Assembly (NCBI GenBank): GCA_945870115.1
Contig: CAMBRH010000082.1
Location: 1-12,305 of the forward strand
Reading direction: 5' to 3'
DNA: 12,305 nt
From: Chitinophaga pinensis
GTDB taxonomy: Bacteria; Bacteroidota; Bacteroidia; Flavobacteriales_D; Crocinitomicaceae
The notes beneath the pieces were generated by a model. That model was not told the origin of the DNA. It saw only the letters and a program-made list of their open reading frames with translations, and ran no database searches. Within the stretch, counting starts at the first letter, position 1, and every line of letters starts with the position of its first letter. This document shows positions 5,433 to 11,731 of the stretch, piece by piece. The translations under genes and the position numbers were made by a program.

Positions 5433-6194
5433 TTAATTCTTTTTGAATTTATTTATTGCATTTACCGTGAATTCTGACAAAACTAAAGTTCCACTCATAA
5501 GTGCTCGATCAATTAATAAAGTGTCCCAATTTTCAGTTCCTTCCCAAAAAACCTTTTTTAGCATTTCCATTGCTTGAGGGTTTGATTTTGAAAGTGTTAT
5601 TGCTAATTTTGAGATTTCTTTATCCATTTCTGAGACTTCATCAAAAACATCAGCATAAAGTCCATTTTTCATTGCCCAATCTGCAGATCGCCATTCTGTT
5701 GCGTTAATTGCTAATTGACTCATTGCTGAATTTCCAATTTTTCGTTCAACAGCTGGTCCAACTACAAAGGGTCCAATTCCTACCGCAAGTTCAGATAATT
5801 TAATATCAGCATAGCGAGTTGCAAAGCAGTAGTCTACAGCCGAAGCCATTCCAACTCCTCCACCAACAGCTTTTCCTTGAACTCTTCCAATTATAAATTT
5901 AGGACATTTTCTGCACGCATTAATTACATTAGCAAATCCTGAGAAAAATTTCTTTCCTGTTTCAATGTCTTTGATTGAAATTAATTCATCAAAACTTGCA
6001 CCTGCACAAAATGTTTTTTCTCCTGCGGAAGATAGAACAATTACTTTAACACTTTCATCTTTTCCTAAATCGGTGATTTTTTCAGCTAATTTTTGTAAAA
6101 CTGTCCCAGGAAGAGAGTTACTCATTGGGTGACCAAATTCAATTGTTGCTATTCCGTTTGAGTCGATTGTGTGGTTTACGTGACCTTGGTTCAT
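5433..6194 (-). CDS. Enoyl-CoA hydratase/isomerase family (crotonase-fold) protein
   Basis: The 253-residue product has the crotonase length and fold markers. Oxyanion-hole loop 1 is AGEKTFCAGASFDEL (57-71), and loop 2 is GKAVGGGVGMASAVDYCFA (108-125). ADIKLSELAVGIGPFVVGP (129-147) follows, and the C-terminal trimerisation helices lie after about 195. Crotonases bind acyl-CoA thioesters and stabilise an enolate. By alignment from memory, the first catalytic Glu of classical hydratases (after GGGC) is Gly115 here. The second Glu appears to be kept as Glu135 (LSE). The reaction may therefore be a hydration or isomerisation typical of another subgroup, for example methylglutaconyl-CoA-type enzymes of branched-chain catabolism. 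The substrate cannot be read from sequence. It is not MenB-like despite the nearby men genes. The start is ATG at 6194 without Shine-Dalgarno. It follows the RRM gene by 94 bases containing short repeats and has no clear promoter of its own. Confidence 0.88.
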   Translation of the reverse strand: MNQGHVNHTIDSNGIATIEFGHPMSNSLPGTVLQKLAEKITDLGKDESVKVIVLSSAGEKTFCAGASFDELISIKDIETGKKFFSGFANVINACRKCPKFIIGRVQGKAVGGGVGMASAVDYCFATRYADIKLSELAVGIGPFVVGPAVERKIGNSAMSQLAINATEWRSADWAMKNGLYADVFDEVSEMDKEISKLAITLSKSNPQAMEMLKKVFWEGTENWDTLLIDRALMSGTLVLSEFTVNAINKFKKN

Positions 6195-6231
6195 TTGTTT
6201 TGGATGTTTAGATTTTGGGATATTAGCATAT

Positions 6232-6281
6232 TAAGACTTAGATTGGTCCTGATGTCTTGACATCTTAAAGTCCTAATGTCT
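6232..6281. repeat. Degenerate short repeats upstream of the crotonase gene
   Basis: GTCCTGATGTCT (6246-6257) and GTCCTAATGTCT (6270-6281) are 12-base direct repeats with one mismatch and a 24-base period. Between and inside them is the palindrome GATGTC-TT-GACATC (6251-6264). A related TTAAGACTTAG lies at 6230-6240. All are variations on an AGAC/GTCT theme. I see no coding potential in the 94-base spacer. Confidence 0.55.
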
Positions 6282-6288
6282 ATTTTAA

Positions 6289-6666
6289 TTATTGTTCGTT
6301 TTTCTTTTTAAAATGCGGAACGTAAGGTTTTTTCGTAAACTTAGCTGGTTCTTCATTTTTAATAAAAGCCTTTTTAAATTGTTTTTTTGTGATATCTATT
6401 GGCTTTTTTTCTGGTCGATTTGATTTGGGAGAAGCGATTTTTACATCTAATTTTCTTCCATTAATTTCAACTCCGTGAAGTGCTTGAATTGCAGCAATTG
6501 CAGAATCAGCGGAATCCATTTCTACATAGCCAAAACCTTTTGATCTTTTGGTAGCATTGTCAAAAACTACATGAGCATAAGTTACATTTCCAAAAGAAGA
6601 AAAAGTAACTGTTAAATCTTCGGAAGTGATTTCCCAATCAAGATTTGCAATAAATATATTTGTCAT
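6289..6666 (-). CDS. Small RNA-binding protein with one RRM domain and lysine-rich tail
   Basis: Residues 3-78 form a single RNA-recognition motif. RNP2 is NIFIANL (3-9) and RNP1 is KGFGYVEM (43-50), with the aromatic pair Phe45/Tyr47 and Phe5 placed to stack on RNA bases. The fold closes with INGRKLDVKIA (68-78). Residues 79-125 are a disordered-looking basic tail rich in Lys and Pro (KKPIDITKKQFKKAF, then KFTKKPYVPHFKKK), which should add non-specific RNA affinity. Short bacterial RRM proteins of this kind occur in cyanobacteria and Bacteroidota, where several have been linked to cold response or RNA chaperoning. The specific target of this one is unknown. The start is ATG at 6666, behind an A-rich stretch and about 38 bases from a TATATTTG promoter element. 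ruvX lies upstream and the crotonase gene downstream, on the same strand. Confidence 0.93.
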   Translation of the reverse strand: MTNIFIANLDWEITSEDLTVTFSSFGNVTYAHVVFDNATKRSKGFGYVEMDSADSAIAAIQALHGVEINGRKLDVKIASPKSNRPEKKPIDITKKQFKKAFIKNEEPAKFTKKPYVPHFKKKNEQ

Positions 6667-6703
6667 GTTTTCTTTTTTTTTATTCTACCTAAATTTATGA
6701 ATA

Positions 6704-6711
6704 CAAATATA
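6704..6711 (-). promoter_or_regulatory. -7 element of a probable promoter for the RRM gene
   Basis: The minus strand reads TATATTTG (6711-6704), a full match to TAnnTTTG. No TTG is found 20 bases upstream, so only half of the promoter is supported. The predicted start near 6698 would give a 5' UTR of about 30 bases. Confidence 0.45.
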
Positions 6712-6768
6712 AAAATAAATTTTTTAAATAGATTTTTTTTGTATTAAATTAATATTTAGAAAATTTAA

Positions 6769-7182
6769 TTAAGAAATAAAACTCAAATAGCTTTGTAAGA
6801 TAATCGTTGCACTTATTTCATCAATTAATTCTTTGTTTTGTTTTTTAGCTTTTGACATGCCACTTTGAGAAATGACATTTGAAGCCATTTTTGATGTAAA
6901 ACGCTCATCGTGAAGAACAATTTTTTGTTCTTTGAAGTTTTCTTCTAAATGTTTTTTCAATAAATAAACATTTTGAGTAATGTGTGAATCTTCATTGTTT
7001 AGTCTTTTTGGCTCACCCAAAACAATGGTTTCTATTTTTTCTTTTTGAATTGTTTTTTTTAAAAATTCAGTCAAGGTTTTGCTTTCAATTGTTGTAAGTC
7101 CAAAAGCGAAAATTTTTGAATCGTCCGTAATTGCAATTCCTGTTCGTTTTAATCCAAAATCTAAGGCTAAAATTTTTCCCAT
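6769..7182 (-). CDS. ruvX: Pre-16S rRNA nuclease / Holliday-junction resolvase-like RuvX (YqgF)
   Basis: This is a YqgF-family RNase H-fold enzyme. In E. coli the family matures the 5' end of 16S rRNA; a Holliday-junction role was the older proposal. The 137-residue product shows ILALDFGLKRTGIAITDD (4-21, catalytic Asp8), VLGEPKRL (54-61), HDERFTSKMA (91-100, Asp92/Glu93) and the C-terminal acidic LIDEISATIILQSYL (119-133, Asp121). All blocks expected of an active member are present. The frame extends five codons further to a TTG at 7197. That TTG is the end of the promoter element TATTTTTG (7202-7195), so I chose ATG at 7182, which gives MGKILALDFG, the usual N-terminus. The predicted 5' UTR is then only a few bases. 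It is divergent from menA and followed by the RRM gene on the same strand. Confidence 0.95.
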   Translation of the reverse strand: MGKILALDFGLKRTGIAITDDSKIFAFGLTTIESKTLTEFLKKTIQKEKIETIVLGEPKRLNNEDSHITQNVYLLKKHLEENFKEQKIVLHDERFTSKMASNVISQSGMSKAKKQNKELIDEISATIILQSYLSFIS

Positions 7183-7194
7183 AAAATATTTTTG

Positions 7195-7202
7195 CAAAAA
7201 TA
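7195..7202 (-). promoter_or_regulatory. -7 element of the ruvX promoter
   Basis: TATTTTTG on the minus strand (7202-7195) matches TAnnTTTG. No clear TTG is seen 20 bases upstream. The element ends only 13 bases before the ATG at 7182, implying a nearly leaderless transcript. It is half of a divergent pair with the menA element at 7288-7295. Confidence 0.5.
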
Positions 7203-7287
7203 GTTATTCTAGGCTTATTTCGAAGGATTATATTTTCCTTTTAAAATAAAACTTTACTCAAATTAAACTGTTAAACTTTAATAATAC

Positions 7288-7295
7288 TATTTTTG
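7288..7295 (+). promoter_or_regulatory. -7 element of the menA-menC-eamA promoter
   Basis: TATTTTTG matches TAnnTTTG and lies 20 bases before the menA ATG. The -33 region has no TTG at the expected place, so promoter strength is uncertain. The predicted start near 7301 gives a leader of roughly 14 bases. Confidence 0.5.
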
Positions 7296-7314
7296 TAGTC
7301 TATATTTAAAAAGA

Positions 7315-8220
7315 ATGTCAAAAACAAAATCTTGGATTAGTGCTTTTAGACTTAGAACGCTACCGCTTTCAATTTCTGGAATAATTTTCGGTTCATTTGT
7401 TGCTTACTTTAATGGTTTTTGGGATACAACTATTTTTTGTTTGGCACTTTTAACTACCTTGTTATTTCAAGTGATTTCAAATTTAGCGAATGATTTAGGT
7501 GATAGTCAAAAAGGGACAGATAATTCAGAGCGCGTTGGTCCGATGAGAGCTGTACAATCCGGAGAAATTTCTCAAAAAGAGATGAAAAAGGCAGTGATAA
7601 TTTGTTCAATTTTAGCTTTTATTTCAGCAGGAATTTTAATTTATCATGGAACTCAAAAGCTATCGTTCAATATACTTTTGTTTTATGGAGTTTTAGCAAT
7701 TTTATCTGTTTTAGCAGCTATAACTTATACGATTGGTAAAAAAGCGTATGGTTATCATGGATTTGGTGATGTTTTTGTTTTCATCTTTTTTGGACTTGTG
7801 AGTGTTTTAGGAGTTTATACATTTTACAGTAAAAGCTTTGAAATGATGAATGTCTTACCTGCAATAACGATTGGATTTTTAAGTACAGCGGTTTTAAATT
7901 TGAACAACATGCGTGATCGAATTAACGATAAAAATTCAGGTAAAAACACTCTAGTTGTAAAAATTGGAGCAAATGGTGCTAAATTATACCATGCTTTTTT
8001 GATTATTGGAGGAATTACAAGTTTAGTAATTTTCGTTTTGTCCTTAAGAAACAATTATTTATTGATTTCATTTGTTCCTTGTGTTTTACTGGTTTTCCAT
8101 TTAAGGAAAGTAATGCAAACGAAAGTTGAAAAAGATTTTGACCCTGAATTAAAAAAAGTGGCCTTGACAACTTTTGCAATATCAGTATTTTTTATGATTG
8201 GTGTTTTAATTTCTAAATAG
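7315..8220 (+). CDS. menA: 1,4-dihydroxy-2-naphthoate polyprenyltransferase
   Basis: MenA is a UbiA-superfamily membrane enzyme that joins a polyprenyl chain to DHNA with loss of CO2, giving demethylmenaquinone. The 301-residue product has a membrane-entry segment RLRTLPLSISGIIFGSFVAY (12-31). The first prenyl-diphosphate motif is NLANDLGDSQKGTDN (56-70; Asp60, Asp63 and Asp69 as Mg ligands), followed by RVGPMRAVQSGEIS. The second motif region is LNNMRDRINDKNSGKNTL (196-213; Asp201, Asp205). Eight or so hydrophobic helices are visible. The RTLP and GPMRAVQSG signatures favour MenA over other UbiA proteins such as UbiA or heme O synthase. menC follows after one base, which supports the assignment. 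The start is ATG at 7315, without Shine-Dalgarno. The encoded quinone is presumably a menaquinone, the usual respiratory quinone of Flavobacteriaceae. Confidence 0.96.
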   Translation: MSKTKSWISAFRLRTLPLSISGIIFGSFVAYFNGFWDTTIFCLALLTTLLFQVISNLANDLGDSQKGTDNSERVGPMRAVQSGEISQKEMKKAVIICSILAFISAGILIYHGTQKLSFNILLFYGVLAILSVLAAITYTIGKKAYGYHGFGDVFVFIFFGLVSVLGVYTFYSKSFEMMNVLPAITIGFLSTAVLNLNNMRDRINDKNSGKNTLVVKIGANGAKLYHAFLIIGGITSLVIFVLSLRNNYLLISFVPCVLLVFHLRKVMQTKVEKDFDPELKKVALTTFAISVFFMIGVLISK

Positions 8221-8221
8221 A

Positions 8222-9292
8222 ATGCTTCAATATTCAATCGAAAAAAAAATATTTCAATTCAAGATTCCAAGCGGAACAAGTAGGGGAGTTTTAACTCAAA
8301 AATTGGCTTGGTTTGTAAAATTATCAAAAAAAGAAGATGATTCTGTTTTTGGACTTGGAGAATGCAGTATTATTGAAGGTTTATCGCCTGATTTCGAATC
8401 AGAAACTCAATATGAAGATAAATTGATTTCATTTTTAGAAGAATTTATTCAAAAAACCACTTTAGAAAATGATTATGAAGATTTTACAGCAATTTTACCG
8501 GAATTAAAAAATTCCCCATCTATTTTATTTGGTTTAGAAACTGCTTTTATAGATTTAAAAAACGGAGGAAAACAATTGTTTTTTGAAACAGATTTCACTA
8601 GAGGACGACAAAATATTCCAATAAATGGCTTAATTTGGATGGGAATTGAAAGTTTCATTCAAACACAAATTGAAGCGAAATTAAGTGCTGGTTATTCATG
8701 TATTAAAATGAAAATTGGACTGGAAAATTTCGAGGAAGAATTTAGAATTTTACAACAATTAAGAAGTCGATTTTCAGCTAAAGAATTAATATTAAGAGTT
8801 GACGCAAACGGTGCTTTTCCAAAAGAAAATGCAATATCTTATTTAGATAAATTAGCTGAATTGGATTTACATTCGATAGAACAACCTATAAAAGCAGGGA
8901 ATTGGGAAGAAATGTCTGATTTGTGTTCTATAACAAAACTTCCAATTGCTCTGGATGAAGAATTAATTGGAATATATGAAATAAAACAAAAAATAAATCT
9001 GTTAGAAAAAATTAAACCGCAATTTATTATCTTGAAACCAAGTTTACATGGAGGGATTTTCGGGACACAAGAATGGATAAAATTAGCAGAAGAAAGAAAT
9101 ATTCCGTGGTGGATGACATCTGCTTTAGAATCTAACATTGGTTTAAATGCAATTGCTCAATTAACTTCAACTTATGAAAATAACTTGCATCAAGGATTAG
9201 GAACAGGAAGTTTATATGTTGAAAATTCCCCAACAAATTTAGAAATTATTAAAGGAGAAATGATTTACAATAATTCATTAAAAACTTCATGA
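8222..9292 (+). CDS. menC: o-Succinylbenzoate synthase (enolase superfamily)
   Basis: MenC dehydrates SHCHC to o-succinylbenzoate in menaquinone synthesis. The 356-residue product has the enolase-superfamily capping domain at the N-terminus (GLGECSIIEGLSPD, 44-57) and a TIM barrel. Catalytic residues line up as in muconate-lactonizing-subgroup OSBS enzymes: Lys162-x-Lys164 in IKMKIG, metal ligands Asp194 (RVDANGAF), Glu220 (IEQP) and Asp245 (LDEEL), and Lys272 (ILKPS). The segment WWMTSALESNIGLNAIAQL (296-314) resembles the substrate-side loop of OSBS proteins. Sequence alone cannot fully exclude dipeptide epimerase or N-acylamino-acid racemase activity, but the position one base after menA strongly supports MenC. 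It overlaps the next gene by four bases (ATGA). Confidence 0.94.
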   Translation: MLQYSIEKKIFQFKIPSGTSRGVLTQKLAWFVKLSKKEDDSVFGLGECSIIEGLSPDFESETQYEDKLISFLEEFIQKTTLENDYEDFTAILPELKNSPSILFGLETAFIDLKNGGKQLFFETDFTRGRQNIPINGLIWMGIESFIQTQIEAKLSAGYSCIKMKIGLENFEEEFRILQQLRSRFSAKELILRVDANGAFPKENAISYLDKLAELDLHSIEQPIKAGNWEEMSDLCSITKLPIALDEELIGIYEIKQKINLLEKIKPQFIILKPSLHGGIFGTQEWIKLAEERNIPWWMTSALESNIGLNAIAQLTSTYENNLHQGLGTGSLYVENSPTNLEIIKGEMIYNNSLKTS

Positions 9293-10185
9293 ATAAAGGG
9301 ATTTTATATATTTTAGTTTCTGTTCTTTGTTTTTTTGTTGTTAATTTTTTTGTTAAAATTTTAGGCTCAGATTCAGGTTTTCTGAATACACCAAATAATT
9401 TTCCAGCGCACGAACTGGTGTTTTTTAGGTCATTAATTTCATTCTCCTTAACTGTTTATTTATTAAAGAAAAAAGGAATTCCAATTCTTGGATTTAATCG
9501 TAAATGGTTGTTGGTTAGAGGTTTTTCAGGAATGATTGCTTTGACCTTGTTTTTTTATACAATTCATAATCTGCCAATTGCAATTGCTTCAACAATACAA
9601 TATTTAGCACCCATTTTCACGGTAATTTTAGCTGTTTTCATAATGAAAGAAAAAGTGTTAAAGTTGCAATGGGTTTTTATTTTACTGTCATTTCTAGGCG
9701 CTGGATTAATTGGTTTTTCTAGTTTGATTGAGTCAAATGAGGCAAAATCAATATCAATTTTTTGGGTTTTATTAGGAGTTGTTTCGGCCTTTTTTTCAGG
9801 TATTGCCTATGTATCAATTTTAAAGTTGAAAGAGACTGAAAAACCCTTAAATATTGTACTTTATTTTCCAATGATTGCTCTTCCAATTATGGGAATATGG
9901 TGTATATTCGATTTTGTTATTCCACAAGGCATCGAGTGGTTTTATCTTTTTTTAATTGGAATTTTTACTCAATTTGCTCAGATTTTACTGACAAAGGCTT
10001 TTCATGAAGGGAATGCAAATTCGATTTCACCTTTTCAATATTTGGGTTCTATCTATGCATTGATTTTGGGTTTTTTTGTTTTCGATGAAATGATAAGTTT
10101 TCTTTCATACCTCGGTATTACTCTTATTTTAATAGGTGTTATTTCTAATGTTTTTATAAGAGCAAGATTTAAAAAAAATAGTTAA
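9289..10185 (+). CDS. EamA/DMT-family membrane transporter
   Basis: The 298-residue product is a ten-helix drug/metabolite-transporter-type permease built from two EamA repeats. Hydrophobic segments lie near 4-25, 44-60, 76-92, 96-119, 126-146, 156-178, 187-210, 216-236, 246-266 and 270-291. The first repeat has the typical ending AIASTIQYLAPIFTVILAVF followed by KEKV (97-123). The second has ANSISPFQYLGSIYALILGFFVFDE (243-267), the equivalent position. Positive charges after the last helix (RARFKKN) place the C-terminus in the cytoplasm. DMT permeases move small metabolites such as amino acids, nucleosides or drugs, and the substrate here is unknown. The start codon overlaps the menC stop (ATGA), so it is translated from the men mRNA. 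That hints at, but does not prove, a link to menaquinone or chorismate-derived metabolites. The last codons form the left arm of a terminator. Confidence 0.92.
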   Translation: MNKGILYILVSVLCFFVVNFFVKILGSDSGFLNTPNNFPAHELVFFRSLISFSLTVYLLKKKGIPILGFNRKWLLVRGFSGMIALTLFFYTIHNLPIAIASTIQYLAPIFTVILAVFIMKEKVLKLQWVFILLSFLGAGLIGFSSLIESNEAKSISIFWVLLGVVSAFFSGIAYVSILKLKETEKPLNIVLYFPMIALPIMGIWCIFDFVIPQGIEWFYLFLIGIFTQFAQILLTKAFHEGNANSISPFQYLGSIYALILGFFVFDEMISFLSYLGITLILIGVISNVFIRARFKKNS

Positions 10186-10210
10186 AATTTTAAAAACTAT
10201 TCTTTTTTTT
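10171..10210 (+). terminator. Terminator of the menA-menC-eamA unit
   Basis: AATAGTT (10177-10183) and AACTATT (10195-10201) form a perfect 7-bp stem with an 11-base loop. The A-run (10171-10176) precedes the stem, and after one C the T-run (10203-10210) follows. The left arm overlaps the last sense codons and the stop codon of the transporter gene. The stem is A/T-rich but the eight-T tail is good, so I expect moderate termination. Confidence 0.65.
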
Positions 10211-10239
10211 GAAATATTTTGTTAATTTTAAACTTCGAT

Positions 10240-11637
10240 ATGAAGATAATAACACTTTTAATATTAAACTTTTTTATTTCGCTAGAAATCATTTCGCAAA
10301 CGGTTATTGGCGATTGGTCAGGGTTTGTTGATAATCAAGGTTCTAAGTTGAAATTAGTTTTTCATGTTGAAGAAAAAAATGGACTTTTAACAGGGACAAT
10401 GGACAGCCCTGACCAAGGAGCTTTTGGTTTAAAAATGAATTTTGTAACTCAAAAAGGGCAAAAAGTTGTTTTTGACATGAGTACGTTTGGAATTGTTTAT
10501 TCAGGGGATTTTTATCATAATGATTCTTTAAAAGGAATTTTTAAGCAAGGAGGATTTGAGTCGAACTTGAATCTTTCGAGAAGTATTACTCCAATAAATA
10601 AGAAACCAAATAGGCCGCAAGAACCAGAAGGTTTTGTATTTTATAAGCAGAAAGAAATTTCATTTAAAAATGAGATTGATAACGTTGAATTATCAGGAAC
10701 CTTAACTATTCCAAGAGGTAAAGGTCCATTTCCTGCGGTTGTTTTAGTTTCAGGCTCAGGTCCACAAAATAGAAATGAAGAACTTTTAAATCACAAGCCT
10801 TTTTTAGTTTTGGCAGATTTTTTCGCAAAAAATGGAATTGCAGTTTTGCGTTATGATGATAGAGGAGTTGGTCAATCAAAAGGAGATTTTAGTTCTGCAA
10901 CAACTTCTAATTTTGCTTATGATGCTCAAGCAGCTTTTCTGTATCTTAAAAATTTAAAAAAGATTGATGAAAATAAGCTTGGGATTATTGGGCACAGTGA
11001 AGGAGGAATGATTGCTCCAATGGTCGCGGTTGCAGATACTCAAGTTAGGTTTATCATCCTACTTGCGGGTCCTGGAATTAAAATTGATGAGTTAATGCTT
11101 AAACAAACTGAAGTTGTTTCGAGGCAAAATGGAATTTCAGAAGAAGAAATAAAAATTTCTCAAGAGTTGAATCGTAAATTTTATGACATTTTATTGACAG
11201 AAAAGGACAATGATAAAGCAAAATTACTTATCGAACAAATTGTAAAAGATCACACAAGTTCAATGCCTTCTGAAATTGCAAATGAAATTGGTGCAGAATT
11301 GCCTAAATTAACAAAAACAATGCTGACACCCTGGTTTCGCTATTTTATTAATTTTAATCCTGAACATTATTTAAAAGAAATAGATATTCCGATTTTGGCT
11401 TTTAATGGTTCAAAAGATTGTCAAGTTTCAGCAATTGAAAACTTAGATGGAATACGAAAGTCTGTAAAGGAAACCAATAATAAAAATGTTTACACCTATA
11501 TCATGCCTGACTTAAATCATTTATTTCAGCATTGTGAAACAGGTTCATTAACTGAATATGCTAAGATTGAAGAAACATTTTCGCTTGAAGTAATGGAAAT
11601 TATGCGTGATTGGATTAAAAAAACCAAATTCAAATAA
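10240..11637 (+). CDS. Exported alpha/beta hydrolase (EstD-like esterase/peptidase fold)
   Basis: The frame opens at a TTG at 10219, but ATG at 10240 gives a 465-residue protein beginning with a clean Sec signal peptide (MKIITLLILNFFISLEIISQ, cleavage about 20). No lipobox cysteine is present. Residues about 21-115 form a small beta-rich domain (GDWSGFV, then GLLTGTMDSPDQGA) common in Bacteroidota hydrolases. Residues about 130-465 are the alpha/beta-hydrolase domain: SGSGPQNRNE (171-180, oxyanion region), LRYDDRGVGQSKG (203-215), nucleophile Ser253 in GHSEGG, acid Asp393 in NGSKDCQV, and His427 in LNHLFQ. The complete triad predicts activity. The arrangement resembles Thermotoga EstD and related S9/S33-like hydrolases, probably acting on an ester or peptide in the periplasm. 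The substrate is unknown. It lies 54 bases after the transporter gene, behind a terminator; no clear promoter was found. Confidence 0.9.
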   Translation: MKIITLLILNFFISLEIISQTVIGDWSGFVDNQGSKLKLVFHVEEKNGLLTGTMDSPDQGAFGLKMNFVTQKGQKVVFDMSTFGIVYSGDFYHNDSLKGIFKQGGFESNLNLSRSITPINKKPNRPQEPEGFVFYKQKEISFKNEIDNVELSGTLTIPRGKGPFPAVVLVSGSGPQNRNEELLNHKPFLVLADFFAKNGIAVLRYDDRGVGQSKGDFSSATTSNFAYDAQAAFLYLKNLKKIDENKLGIIGHSEGGMIAPMVAVADTQVRFIILLAGPGIKIDELMLKQTEVVSRQNGISEEEIKISQELNRKFYDILLTEKDNDKAKLLIEQIVKDHTSSMPSEIANEIGAELPKLTKTMLTPWFRYFINFNPEHYLKEIDIPILAFNGSKDCQVSAIENLDGIRKSVKETNNKNVYTYIMPDLNHLFQHCETGSLTEYAKIEETFSLEVMEIMRDWIKKTKFK

Positions 11638-11731
11638 GGTTTTAAATAAAGTTAGACTGCATGTTTTACAGTTCAATTTTGTTGCAGAATTATTTCTTGA
11701 ATTATAAAATAAATATTAATTAACTATAAAA
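11638..11731. other. Spacer between hydrolase and MBL genes
   Basis: These 94 A/T-rich bases show no convincing terminator. The best pairing is a 4-bp ACTG/CAGT near 11655-11672. No TAnnTTTG element was found in front of the next gene. Co-transcription of the two genes therefore cannot be excluded. Confidence 0.4.

Noticed and set aside
5433..6194. Crotonase-fold gene as menB, given the nearby menA-menC
   Set aside because: It lacks the DHNA-CoA synthase motifs I would expect, is shorter than typical MenB, and is on the opposite strand in a different transcription unit.
10214..10221. ATATTTTG before the hydrolase gene as a -7 element
   Set aside because: It is one base short of TAnnTTTG (reads TATTTTG) and no TTG lies at the right distance, so the match is too weak to call.
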